The notes under the pieces were generated by a model. It was not told the origin of the DNA and searched no databases. It worked only from the letters and a program-made list of their open reading frames with translations. A stretch of DNA of 64,000 nt, taken from Diospyros lotus (Eukaryota > Streptophyta > Magnoliopsida > Ericales > Ebenaceae). A program made the position numbers and the translations under genes. Numbering within the stretch: the first letter of the stretch is position 1; each line of letters starts with the position of its first letter. This document shows, in pieces, positions 12,691 through 24,791 of the stretch. Location of the stretch: contig NC_068340.1 of NCBI RefSeq assembly GCF_014633365.1, forward strand, positions 15,789,879-15,853,878, in the 5' to 3' direction.

Positions 12691-13289
12691 ATTTTTGAGT
12701 GATGTGAATCATAAGGGAGTTAAGGCAAAGGCTGACCGAGGACATGAAATTACAAGTGATGGGCCAATTACATATTCAAGGGCTAAGCAATTACAAAAGG
12801 AATTTGAGTTATTCATTGGAAAGAGTCCAGCCCACTTGGAGGAATTAAAGCCCAAATTAATCACTTTGCTTACTTGCTTGGAAGATCAGCCACGAAATTA
12901 ATAAGAAAGGTAATCTTGGAACCTTCATATCTCTTTGATGGCTTGGAGTTAAGAGGCGTGCCATATGTCATTGGAAAACTCACGATCTTAGTAGCAATTT
13001 CTTGTATTCATGAACGCAATTCCGAAATTCCAGATATAATTTATGGCCGATTTAAGTTTGCTTGGTAGAACATTATGAAGAAGCGGGAATTCAAATTTAT
13101 GGGGAATCAAAGCGCATTTATGGCTTTGTCTCCCACTTTGGCTTTAATCTCTTCCATTTCCTAAGCTTTAGATTTATGGAGAATTGAAGCATTTAAGGCT
13201 TTGTTTATTATGTCTCCCACTTAGTTTTAATGTTTCTGTTTCCCATGCTTGGAGTGATGTTCCAAGAGTTATTTTTTTTATGTTTCCCA

Positions 13290-14794
13290 TGAAGGATCAT
13301 CCCGAGGAAACATAGCATGCAACGGAAGCGGTTTTTAATCAAAAATGTTCCTCGTATTGATTAGAGTCTAGGAAACTTACTTCTCCTACGGATTATCGGA
13401 TGGAAAGATGCGACAGTCAGAGGATGGGCGGGAGCTTCTTCTCGTAGTGGAGACGACGGCTGTCCTGCAATCCTTTGGCTCCTTCGTATCAGAACTTGAA
13501 GGCTCTCTTTCGATCTTCCGAAGTATGACTCGAACTCGTGGCCTCTCTTTCGGTGAAGAAGAGTAAAAGAACCCTGGATGAAAAATAACCAAAGAGAGAA
13601 TATATAGGGAGAACCCTAGGGTTAAAACCCTAGTGGGCCAAACCTTAATGGGCCAAGTCCATTTAATTAATTTTCTAATTGGGTTAGCCCAATTAATTAA
13701 CTAAAAACTAATGAACTATTATTTTATTCTAGCCCAATTAATTATGGACCATTCTGAATAAAATAATTTTCTCTCAATGTAATTCACCCAACAAGCCAAA
13801 TGTATTAAATAATACATGAGTTATATCGAGCTACCCCGGGGACCAAAAGACAAATTATTCACGGCTACTAAAATGACCAAAATATCCCTGCTACCTAGTA
13901 GCTATATTTTGTCATTCTAAGTGTTCCAACTATCACCATATGGTAACACTGACCCCACGAATAATTTTGCATATGCCATGTCTTTGACCTACTAGTGTAA
14001 TGACGAAAATACCCCTCTGCGTAACACCCATCATTTAGAAAGGAATAATGTACTAACACCTCTTTAAATGATTTCTACCATCCTTAGATCACTAGTCCTA
14101 TAATCCGTGACTACTCGAATGTACTTGCTCATCACTAGGAGCTACCCAGAAACACACACTCTTAAGTCACGTTCCTAGGGCCCTGGATTATTTGATTATT
14201 CTTGGACAATCACAAGGGGGTGAATCACAGAAACTATCTTGTATTAGTCTGTCTTAGCTAATTAGAAACCATACTCCCAACTCAAAAGGTTATTGATCTT
14301 TGATAGACCTCACCTACAGTGAATCTAAGAATATAGCTCTAGGTTCACTAGACCACCAACTAATACTCAAGTATTAGAGTACTCGTCCACGTAGTAGCAG
14401 TGATAGACTAGCTCCATGATAATTAGTACTTTGTCATTAGCTTCTATCACAGGTCCACTCTACGCATTCCGAATGCGCTTGTACAATTAGAGTAAACGGA
14501 CTGTTTACTGGCTAAAGCAAGCCATCCTCCATTAGGATCTATTGCACAATGATCTTATCATGATAGAATGTCCAGTTCTATCAAAAGATCAAGAGTAATA
14601 TTTTCTTGCTTATTAAGTACCCATGATTCATGCCTAACTGTGAAGAACGACCCATCACATGAATCACTTACTTAATAGCATGGACACTTTTCCAACAATT
14701 AAATGCAAATAATATATGTGCCATAAACTGAATAAAAGAAACATCATTACCATAAATTAAACAAAACGTGTCTTTAGGGCATACATTTCCAACA
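13290..14794 (-). mobile_element. solo LTR, copia-like family A
   Basis: This 1505-bp unit starts TGTTGGAAATG and ends ATCCTTCA when read on the minus strand, and is flanked by a perfect 5-bp duplication TCCCA (13285-13289 and 14795-14799). A full relative in the opposite orientation lies at 30671-32158. There is no internal region, so this is a solo LTR left by LTR-LTR recombination, or an LTR-only insertion. The element-strand sequence has a TATA-like region near 13602. Confidence 0.85.
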
Positions 14795-15039
14795 TCCCAT
14801 GCTTGGACGGATGTTCCAAGTGATGCAAGTCACATAGCTAAAACCCCACAAGACCCGTTAAGCATCCATGGAGGTCCAATGACAAGGGCACGAACCAAGA
14901 AAATTACGGGAGCATTAAATGGGCTAATTGAACACATCTCAAATTCAAGGATCGTTCAAAATTCTAATATGCTCGAATTAAGTATTCAAGATAGTCAATG
15001 CTTTGTCAATGTTATCCAAGTCTCTGAAAGTAATTTGGG

Positions 15040-15272
15040 TTGATTGATTGAGAAGATTTGGGGTTGATTGATTTGATTGCAAGATTTGGGAATGATTGAT
15101 TGATTGAGAAGATTTGCAAGGTTGTAAGATTTGGGGTTGATTGATTGATTAGTTGATTGATTGACAAGATTGCAAGATTTGGGATTGATTGATTGATTGG
15201 TTGACAAGATTTGTAAGATTTGGAAATGATTGATTGATTGACAAGATGTGGGGATGATTGATTGATAAGATC
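15040..15272 (+). repeat. degenerate TTGATTGATTGA / AAGATTTG minisatellite
   Basis: TTGATTGATTGA blocks alternate with AAGATTTG or AAGATTTGGG blocks about ten times. The open frames read from it on the minus strand (NQSIN repeats) are products of the repeat, not a gene. Confidence 0.85.
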
Positions 15273-16040
15273 CAAGCTTCCCTTATTTCCTCCTTTGTTT
15301 TAAATCTTTTCTATTTTAGATAATTCTTGTTTCTTTATCAAATTATGCTATTTCCTTCTTGTAATCAATTCCTACTATGCCTAGGATTTGGTTTATTTCC
15401 TTCTAATTTAGAATTTGAGTTCGGCTATATAAGCCATTGTAACCCAAGAGGAATGTAGTTTTTGACAATATTATTAGTGAGAGTTTTCTCTTTGGTTCTT
15501 TAACGAACTACTTTTGAACTTATCAAGATTTCATCTTGTGGCGTTCATTCTTGACTTATCACTCACAACCCTTCTCATCTATTTTGAGTGTGGCGTCAAC
15601 CCTACCTTCTTATACCTTTGGTTCTTATCTCTTTATAGATAACGGGTCAAGGTTCTTTATTTTCTTTATTACGAATCTGTTTTAGAACGATCATTGGCAA
15701 AGGAACCACTATTGAGCATTGGGTCTCACCTTCTTTCGTGGGGTTCACATCACCAAGACTAGTATTTATATGGTTCCTCTTATGTACGTTTTTTTTAATG
15801 AACATTTTCATCTGAATGCAGAAAGCATTTTTATAAATTCTTATCTAAGCATTCTTTTGCTTAGTGGCGAATTTCCTTGGATTCTTATCACTCTTCCTTC
15901 TTCTTTCTAAGAGTGTGGCGAATCAACCCTAGTGTTTTCTTGTTGTGGCAAGTTTTCTTATCAACAGGAAGGTGTTGGGTTTTCTCTTTTTCTCTTTGGC
16001 ATTTTGGGCACATCATTGAGCTCTCGAAAGCTCTTCCTGC

Positions 16041-17750
16041 CTTTGGTGGACCATTCCCACCTTACTCTCCTCATGAGCCCTGTCATGGATACAACTATTC
16101 CAGAAAACCTATTCACGAATTTTTGGCATCAGTCTGCTAATCTCAAAAGCTTTCAACCATTTCATAAACAATTTAGGGATCCTATCACAGTGCTTCGGTC
16201 CCTTGGGACTTGGATTCTAATCCAAACATAACAACCATGGTGCTGCCCAAACTTTGGCATCTAACCATCTTCACAGTTCACTATGTAGCTCTCACTCATG
16301 GGTCTCACACCCTAACCGCGAGCCAGCCTCCAAGTTGCTCCGACCATTAGTTGCGAGCCTATTACTAGTCCTCTGCCTTGGTCCCCAGGCTTAGATCCAC
16401 TATTACAGGCCACACACCCATGGTGCTATTGTCATGCTAGAGCCTTTCGTCCTGTTTCTTAGAGTTGTAATTGACCCCACTCCTGTCACTTCTGATACTT
16501 CTTTTAGTACCAGCCCCAAATTTTCAAATCTCACAGATCCTTGATCCCTCTTTAAAGTTACACTTGCTCAGGTTACCAATCTTTGAATCAAAACCTACAT
16601 AATCTCCAAACCTCATAGTGTATATGACAACTAATTTTGATATCATGTTTACTAACGTGGAGCTTCATGCTCTCATCATTTCTTTCTTTCACGATTGTTA
16701 CGACTTAGTAAGCAAACCCCGATCACAAAATTCCACTACGATGCTTTCAACAATTCCTCTTAGGATCGCCAAAACTCATATCTCACAGAATAAAACATGT
16801 CACTCGAGAAAACTATCACATTCTATTTATCCAAAACACTTGGCTTACACAACAAATATTACTCACGACAACCTCATTCTCGCGTTGGCTCGCTCCCATT
16901 TCAAAGGCCAACTTATGTTCCTAGGTGTACTAGAATATACCTGCAATTGCACCAACCTCAATATCAATAGGGGCAAGATTTGGGACAATCAAAGCCAATT
17001 GCTCACAATCACTAGGGTGTATAATAATCTGCATACTAAAAATGAAGGTCAAGTCTGTAACCAGAATCATTTCCTCCTCAAAGGTCAAATTTGGGAACAC
17101 ACGTCTCGCTGCTTGCTATCCTGGGAAGCACATTTCCTAAGTAAGCCCATATCACAACACATGCCCATATCGGGAACTATTCCATCCATGGTTATGACCT
17201 ACCCCGTCCCGTGTATGTAACAACAATTTCATCACCCCAAAAATTTCGCAACCTCCTGAATTCCTAGGCCCACTTAGCATCCTGTGCAGTAGTCAAAACC
17301 CCTAGCACCTAGGTCTCCCTTGTGACCTCATCCTCAACCAAACTTTGGTATCCTCAACCTAGTTTGGTGAAATGATTGAGATTTTGTAAACATAATAAAC
17401 TTTAATATCCTCACTCGAATTTCTTAAAACCCATAATTGCCCATAGATCACACAAATTATTAATTTCTATGCCATGTCATCATTTTTTTTTTCAAATCCT
17501 CTGGCTTTAAAAATCGTCTTACAGGATTGCTATGACATTTTCCCTCACTCGCAATCAAAAATTTAATTCCATTTAATTTCCTTAAACAAATCATGTTAAA
17601 GACATAAATCGATCACCATATCATTTTCCAAATGATCATTACCTAAAATCCTCAAGATTCCAATTTTATCAAATGAAAGTATCTCTAAAATTCCAATTAG
17701 TCTCCCAAGATTCAAAATTTATCATTTGGTACTACCAAGCTTTGATATTC
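16041..17750 (-). pseudogene. decayed 5' interior of the gypsy element
   Basis: By position this is where leader, gag and early pol of the minus-strand element should lie. I could not read any conserved domain in it on either strand. A 200-codon plus-strand frame at 16618-17220 has no recognisable motif. The identity rests only on its place between the nested fragment and the primer site. Confidence 0.4.
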
Positions 17751-17753
17751 ACC

Positions 17754-17767
17754 AAACTCTGATACCG
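17754..17767 (-). other. primer-binding site (tRNA-Met type)
   Basis: On the minus strand, four bases after the 5' LTR, GGTATCAGAG matches the start of the common plant retroelement site complementary to initiator tRNA-Met (TGGTATCAGAGC). It confirms that 17771-19485 is the 5' LTR. Confidence 0.75.
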
Positions 17768-17770
17768 CCT

Positions 17771-19485
17771 TGTGACACCCCAGCCCCCATTACCGGGTGC
17801 CACCATAATCCATGATACAACCTTGGCCTATCTTGAAGGACGGCTATGCCTTGCCAACATAAAGTATTATAATAATATGGACGCTCTAGGTGGGGTCCAG
17901 GCTTCACCGCCTTTGAGCGGTTGAGAACTCAAGTTTAACATGCGTAAGCAGCGGAAATTCACTTGATTCTTGTACCTGATTAGACCCTTAAAATATAAAT
18001 CCAATTTCAAATAAATAAACGCCATCATGCCCAATAAAATACTCCAACCGTCAAGCAAACCTTATAATTCCGACCGTGACTGGTTGGTTCACACACACAC
18101 TCTGAATTACTCATAGTGGGAACCTTAACTTAATCTTAGCCAAATTTCATTTAAACATAAACTGTCACCCGTAGTTAAACACAAAGCATTTATATATTAC
18201 ATAAGTGACACATGAATTCAACCCGCGTCTTCACCGTTTGCAATCATGGTTAACCGATGTCTCTTCCACCAACACCACATTCCTTTCTTGGACCTCGAGC
18301 CATTTATTAGGTTAATGGAGGTAAAGGGATGAGTTCGGGGACTGAGTAAAAGCAATATGTAGTGCATTAAATTAATAAGCATGACATCATAGATAAAAAT
18401 GAAGTGTAACGTGCATGCAAGCCTATCCACCGCACCTTGGCAGGATTTTGGTGGCCCCACTGATTCCATTTAGGACCTCATCTCAAAACTCACACGACCC
18501 AAATCCACAGCCTCATACCTAGGTACTTCCTCAATGTCTTATGCAAGTCATGACAAACGTAAATTTACACACAAAGCATATTAACCCTTACCTCGATTAA
18601 TTCAAAGAAGAAATCGAGAAAACATCCACCTGGCGTTGCTTTCTAAACTGCCATCTCGTGTCCGAATTCCTATTTCCGAGCCTTTGGCACGTTTCTCGAG
18701 TCCCAAATTAAATTCTAGATTTTTTTTCTATTTTTTCAGGAATTTCTAGTTATTTTTCCATATTTTTTTCCATTTTTCTTTTATTTCTTTTTTCCTTTTT
18801 CTTTTCTTTTCTTTTCTTTCTTCCCTTTTCTTCTTCCCCCTTCCTTCTTCTTCCTCTTGCGCTCGCACCAATTCGGCCGCACCCTACCACCGCGCCACTT
18901 GCTTCCGGCCGACTGCTGCTCTCCACCGCATGATCGCCCCTGCCACCACAGCTTGCACTGCCACCTTTAGCTGCCAGCCGTCGCCAGCAACAACCCAACC
19001 GGCCTCCCTTGCGCTTAACCGCTGCTGCCATGGCCGCCGATCATCGCTGCCCCAAGCACGACTGCAGCCTCCGGCCATCGTCGTCGTCTTCGCACACCAT
19101 CGCGCGCCTCCGACCGATGAAAGCCACCATCGATCGCCCTCATCGCTGTTGCTGCTTCAACTTCCATGGCCACCCGCAACTGTACCAACACGTACGCAGT
19201 CGCCGCCGCCTTCTCACGCTACAATCGGCCATCTCCCTCGATCATTCTCTCTTCTCTCCTGAGCTCTCATCTCTCTCTCTCGCGATCTCTCACTCTCCCA
19301 ACCTCTCTCTGCTTCTCGGCCAAAGCTCTCAATGTGAGAGGAAATATCTTGTTTTTTATGCTTGTTCTCCAAGCACATACACCGCCACATATATATATTA
19401 TACATTTATAATTTATATAATTTATTATTTAATAAAAATTACATGTAAACCCATAAATTAGTTATTTTAAAGTCAAGGTGTTACA
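17771..19485 (-). repeat. 5' LTR of the gypsy element
   Basis: This is the 1715-bp partner of 9416-11153 and aligns over its full length, with many C/T and G/A differences. Confidence 0.9.
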
Positions 19486-19490
19486 GCTCA

Positions 19491-20340
19491 TCATCTTCAT
19501 CCGCAAATGTGACCCTTCATTGCAAGTCGCCATGCACTATTTATTGTCTCAGACGCGACTTGGTGGTGGCATTGATGTCGACACCATCTTTGTCGTCGAA
19601 TCGACCATTTTGCTTGCAATCTGTTTCTTTGATTGAGATCTTCATCATTGACCTATACATTTTATAATTGTTCAGCGGTCCTAGTTGTATGTACGAGAAT
19701 GTGCATTTGATTAACAAGTTGGTCATGAAGTTGTGTTTTCATAAAAGACTTGCATTGATAGAAATGGGGTTGGGTGAGAGTTTTCAATTTTCTAGAGGCT
19801 TGTAAAATAGAAGACAGTTAGAGAACATTAAGGGTCTCTTGTGCGGATTCTCCAATGTTTAAATTAGATCTATCAGAGATCAGAAGAGAAAAGTAGTGTA
19901 TTTTATGTAATATTTTTCACATGCCTATAGAGTGTGAGGTTATTCCTTATTTATAGAACTGACATATAAGAGAGTATCCACATCTTTCGGAATCGTTTAT
20001 TTTATTTTTCAAGACATTAGTTTCGAATATTAGTTGTGAAATATGTGCTTACATTAAGCTAGTATTGCAACAAATTTATTTAGTTTGCGAAAACATTTTC
20101 AAAATTTTTTTATGAAAAGATTTATAACTTTATTTTTTAAAGAAATGTCGTTTGTTTTTCTAAAGTCTTCAGATTTTTCTTTTAAAATAGAGTTTTCATG
20201 TGAAATTTTTTTACAAGACCTAGATTGAACAATATGAAACTCCTTTTGTAAAAGTAGTTTGTTGGAAGTTACTCAAAATTTATTTTCTTTTCTTAAATCT
20301 TCCAACTCTTAGTTTCAATAATATCATTAAATTTGCTATG
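19491..20340. other. unresolved sequence right of the gypsy element
   Basis: This is the right-hand part of the gypsy target site. Short blocks look LTR-like (a TTTATAGAAC region near 19950), but I cannot define ends or a family. No coding frame is recognisable. Confidence 0.3.
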
Positions 20341-21310
20341 CTCATGATCAGTATTGTAGAAACCCGTATAAGTGTTCACCTAAAAGATGAGTGAATTGGG
20401 TGTTTCAAAACTTTTAATATATTTTGAAAATTATGCACAAAAAACTGTTTTGAATGCTTCCATACCTTTGAATTTTTTTTGCTGTGAATAGATATTAACA
20501 ATATTTAGCATTTGTGGTTCCAAAACCAATGCTTGAAGTGAAAGCATTTATGCTGTTGTGATTTAAAGGCAATGCTTGAAGCCTGAATTGAAGATACACA
20601 TCATGTGAAAATCAAAGTATAGAGAAATAGAAAACAAATAGAAAACATAACATGTATAGTGGTTTAACCAATTGTCTATATCCACTATTTTGGCTCCATA
20701 TCAAAGATTGAAACAGTCTATTGACAGCTTAGCTTTTACAAGTTTAGTTATAACTTTTACAGGCTTAGCTGGAATCTTAACTGTTAAAGGTTAAGTTGGA
20801 ATCTCAACTTTTATAGCCTAAGCTAGAATCTCAACTTTTATATGATAAGTTGGAACCTTATCTTTTACAAGCTAAATTGGAACCTTTGCTTTTATAGACA
20901 AAGCAATAACCTTATAAGTCTTTTCATAAGATTAGGCAATTATCCTTACAATCCCTTTGTTGAAAAAGAAACTAATGGATAGGATCACAACAAAGATTGA
21001 CCCTCAAATGATAAGAAATATAGCTCGCGTGGGAATACAAGAAGGGTGTAAGGAATGAATAACTAAGGCACTCCACCCTCTTGAAAATTCTGGTTTAGAA
21101 GAATTCTTTATGAAGCTCAACTAGACAAAGACTCGAGTAGCTTTAGAAAGAATGTACTCCATTAAGATCAACCACTCGGGCACCTTCTCAGGAAGCAACA
21201 AGTTCAGAAACAGTAGACCAATCTTGTGCATTGCTTGGGCTTTTATAAGAGCTTTAAGCTTTGAATTTGAATTTCAATTGCCTTTACACTTAATAGCTCT
21301 TTGATTTGAT
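20341..21310. mobile_element. LTR-like fragment, SIRE/Maximus-type copia relative
   Basis: The block GAGTGAATTGGGTG near 20390 and the later GTGGTTTAACC region near 20660 parallel the ends of the better-preserved LTRs at 24792-25944 and 26994-28687. I infer a diverged LTR of the same broad group. Boundaries are approximate. Confidence 0.45.
20731..20914. repeat. 27-bp minisatellite, about 7 units
   Basis: Units of 27 bp follow the pattern AACTTTTAYARGCTAAGYTG plus GAATCTC, with substitutions in each. The array sits inside an LTR-like fragment. Confidence 0.85.
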
Positions 21311-21594
21311 TGATAATAGTCACATTACTTTATATAAATAAAAGAATATATCATTTCTCACATCTTGTGTATATAGATTAAACATATTCTGCATTCCATT
21401 TGTGTGATCATATAGCATTAAATGTAACAAAAATAGCTCAAGCAGCTAAAACTATGCACATTTAATACTCTGTGTTATGGTTATATTTTTTTGAAATTCT
21501 ACACATAAATACTCAAGTGAAAATTAATATTACTCAATTAATTTTAACAGTTACTCGTTTAGTTTTAAGTGAGTTAATTAAGCTTAAACCTTAC
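21311..21594. other. AT-rich spacer, nothing recognised
   Basis: No frame, repeat or element end could be supported here. Confidence 0.4.
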
Positions 21595-24000
21595 TGTAAC
21601 ACCCCACTTATCCGAGCGTGTTATAACTTAAAAAATTTTGACTATTTTTTTTTTTTTGAAACAATATTCGCATGTTTAATACAATCATTCTAGAATTCTC
21701 AAAATTTTCATCTACTTATCTAGCACGAGATTCATTATACATCACATATGCTAGGCTAAGTATTTCATCAATAGCGGAAGCAAGAATCGAACCTAACTTT
21801 TAACATTGACCACAAATTTGATCATACATTAATAACTTTCAAAATGTTCCGAATTCAAAGTAGCAGACTTAAATGCGTAATCATAATGCTAAACAACATG
21901 CACTTGCTAAGTGCCATTACATGCTTCTTCCATGCCTACCTCTACTATATTTTCATCTGGAACGTTTGAATATTCTAGGGTATAGCCCGAGTTAGATGAT
22001 GAATCGTCTCAGTAAGGGTATAAATTTCATAATTCATGCATGTATGCAAATGCAAAATGTCTTCATTTCTTTCATTTGAGCCAACGAGGCATTAACCACA
22101 CTTTATTGCTACTCTCCATTTTTATGACCTCCTTACAAGGCCGAAATGTATGGGGGCACCCTTGGTAGAGTAGCGATACCTGTCTGTACTCTCAAATATA
22201 TGCGATGCATGATCAATAATATTATCATGAGCATATGTATATTTCATCATCATGACATGTGAATGCAATCTACATGACGTATAACACAACAAGGCATATC
22301 AACATGATAAAATCATTTACATAAAATCGGATCTAGGATTGAACCACTTATCTTTGAATAGCAATATCCTCGAAATACATGTCAAACCCAAATATCGTGC
22401 AAATCCTCAAATCCTATCGCCAAATCACCCTAGCCAATAATTTATTCCAAGTAAAATCAATATTTCTAATTTCCAATTTTTCTTTATTTTCCATGATACC
22501 CTTTTTCCTTTAAAATTCCACAATAAATATTTACTACCTATTTTCACCAAATATTTTTTCATAGATATTCCTAAAATAATTTTTGAAAAATTTCTAAAAA
22601 AATTTCAAAAATAAATATCTCACCACGCGCCTGAAACAATTGGCCAGCACGTGAAGTCCACACGCCAGTCGTATTCTTCAACTTCCGATCGCCAACGATT
22701 GCTCCGATAACCAATTTTTTTGTACCACTTTGAAGCTATTTTCAAGTCAACCCTGATAGCACAACCCTTGGCCTGAAAACATCACCAAAGATACCTCAAT
22801 TTGGCTAATTTCAGATCGGCTCCAATGACCTACTCGAAATTCCGGCCAAGCTCGAAACCTATTCAAATGAACTCGAAAACCTCTCAAATTCTCTAAAAAC
22901 GATCCTCTAGGCTTGGGAAAGAAAAGCCCCTTATCCCTCTCCTTCAATTTCTTCTCAAATTCTTGAGTTTAATTTCTTGAAACTTTCGGCCATGTCTAAC
23001 CCTTATTTATACACGATTTCTAGCCATGTCGAGCCATTCCTTGTCAAATCCAAGCCTTTAATGCCCTGATACGACCTTAGATCATCTCAAATCATTGTGA
23101 TTTTCCTCGAACACCCTTACCCGATTTTTTCGGCAACTCACCATCCCTCGCCTTACCAATTTCAAATCATGGCCATTCTCGCCCCATACCCTACCCAAAT
23201 CGACTCCTCATGCCTTAGAGCCAGAGCCGGCCCAACAGAGTTGGGGGTCTTAGATGAAAGGATTGTTGAGGCCTTCGAGTATTAATTTTTTTTATAAAAA
23301 ATAAATATTATATTTTTATACAAATATTTTATTAAATAAAAAAAAGTTAAAATTCAATCAATTACAAAATATAATAATCTCCTAATGATAATAAAATTTC
23401 AGTTAAAATATAATATCTCAGAGATAAGAAAAAAAGCCAAACAACTTACAACAATAAATAAAGAAAAACAAAACTATTTTTTCTTAAAACTCTAAGAAGA
23501 TCAGTGCGAGTAAAAAACTATACATTTATGATTTTTTTTATAGAAAGAAATAAAATAAAACATTAAACTGATAGCATTAAAAAGATATAATTGACCGATA
23601 ATGAGCAAGTTTTCATTTTATAAATATGTGGGTTTTATGGGATATTGGGATTTGGGAACACCACAACAACGATTAAAAATTAAAAAATGGTGAAGGGAAG
23701 TTAAAAAAAAATTATAATGTTTTGTATTTAATTTTTTTAATAAAATATTAATTATTAAAAAAATAAAAAGTATATACATAAATATTACAAATTTTTAAAA
23801 TTTGGGGTTTTGTAATTTTGGGGACCTAATGCCATAGCATACATGGCTTAAGGGTTGGGCTGGCCCTGCTTGGAGCCCATGCTAGGCCTTAAGGCAACCC
23901 TTCTCGACAGTGGCAGGAGGCTGGCCGACGATGGTAGTGGTCGGTTGGCGATGCCCATGGTTGTTTTTAAAATTTTTGCATTTTGACTCTTGTTATTTTC
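21595..24000 (+). mobile_element. Ty3/gypsy LTR-type sequence, right end not found
   Basis: It begins TGTAACACCCCACTTATCC, the typical start of this group of gypsy LTRs. It then runs through AT-rich and GC-richer blocks similar in style to the LTRs at 9416 and 39484. I did not find its other end, a PPT or a PBS, so it may be truncated. A hAT element is inserted at 23222-23868. The short frames in it are not convincing genes. Confidence 0.5.
23222..23868. mobile_element. non-autonomous hAT element
   Basis: The element is 647 bp, with terminal inverted repeats CAGAGCCGGCCCAAC (left) and CAGGGCCAGCCCAAC (inverse of right). It is flanked by an 8-bp duplication, CTTAGAGC at 23214-23221 and CTTGGAGC at 23869-23876, with one mismatch. 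The interior is AT-rich without a transposase frame. Termini and duplication length identify hAT. Confidence 0.85.
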
Positions 24001-24791
24001 AAATTTTCATTTTGGACCTTATTTGGAGTCCTTAAGCTTTGATATTTTATCACTTAAACCCTTAAGTTCCATGCTCTTCATTTGTTCCAACAAATTTGAG
24101 AAAATATCATTTTTTTACCCTTTTCCAACTAGAATTAAAAATTACACTTAGACTAAAAAATATACACGAATCATGCTTCGATCATGTATCCTTTTGTTTT
24201 ACCCTAAAATCATTTCATGGTTGCTCCTTATGCAAAAATTAGGTCCTCTCAGGATTCTGTTGCTTTTCCGAAAGTCCCTTATAATGATTTGATTTCCTAG
24301 ACTGCATAGAAGCTATACCAAAAACAGTCTTTGATTTGATTTCTCTCAGGGTTAAAAATCTTGTCTTGAAACGTTTGTTAGTAACTTATCTTTTTCTTTA
24401 GGCTTTTATGTTGTGGGGTATTCCCTTCCATTGACTTGGCTATTTAAAAATCCTTAAATTGTCTTCTAGACTCTTATTAACATCACGAAATATGCAAGAT
24501 TCACTTAATCGATTAACATTTCAAATATAGAAACCCACTTTTTGTGCAATCAAATTTACTTGACTAAGTCACATAGATACTCAATTACATAATACGATTA
24601 CTTGAGTACTGAAAGATCATAATCAATTAATATATTTTCATAGATAAATTACTTGATTAAGCATTCTTTGTACTCGATTGAATAATGTTATTACTTGAGT
24701 ATGATATACTAATTAGTTGATTGATAAACAAGATATGAGACTCATTCTCTGTTCAACACAATATACTCGACTAAGGTATAGATGATTGAAT
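24001..24791. other. unresolved repeat DNA with ACTYGATTA-type motif array
   Basis: Between about 24500 and 24790, short motifs such as ACTTGATTA, ACTCGATTG, ACTTGAGTA and ACTTGACTA recur roughly a dozen times. The style matches the motif arrays inside neighbouring copia LTRs, so this may be another LTR fragment. Nothing coding is visible from 24001 onward. Confidence 0.4.

Larger units (their letters stand above)
12695..16040 (+). mobile_element. nested plus-strand gypsy fragments (pol C-terminus and LTR)
   Basis: After the RNase H break, plus-strand frames carry GPITYSRAKQ near 12761 and GPMTRARTKK near 14868. Both resemble the pol C-terminal tail GPITRARAKK of another plant gypsy lineage. 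From about 15280 the sequence looks like a 3' LTR: a TATATAAG motif near 15430, then CT-rich leader-like DNA. Two related tails in series suggest two partial copies or a tandem duplication. The right boundary (about 16040) and any target duplication could not be fixed, and a copia-type solo LTR sits inside. Confidence 0.5.
9416..19485 (-). mobile_element. complete, decayed Ty3/gypsy LTR retrotransposon (chromovirus-like)
   Basis: Both LTRs (9416-11153 and 17771-19485), a perfect 5-bp target duplication GCTCA (9411-9415 and 19486-19490), a polypurine tract and a tRNA-Met-type primer site are present, all reading on the minus strand. The LTRs begin TGTAACACC and end TCACA in the element's direction. 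The interior retains integrase and RNase H segments that are full of stops, and is itself interrupted by other gypsy sequence and a solo LTR. In the first 250 bp the two LTRs differ at roughly one base in eight, mostly transitions, so the insertion is old. It cannot encode working proteins. Confidence 0.9.

Noticed and set aside
16618..17220. 200-codon plus-strand open frame
   Set aside because: It has no recognisable domain, lies within the decayed interior of a minus-strand gypsy element, and its composition matches its non-coding surroundings. I treat it as a chance frame.
19009..19461. 150-codon plus-strand frame
   Set aside because: It lies entirely in the 5' LTR of the minus-strand gypsy element, is biased to Pro/Ser/His by base composition, and is not preserved in the other LTR.
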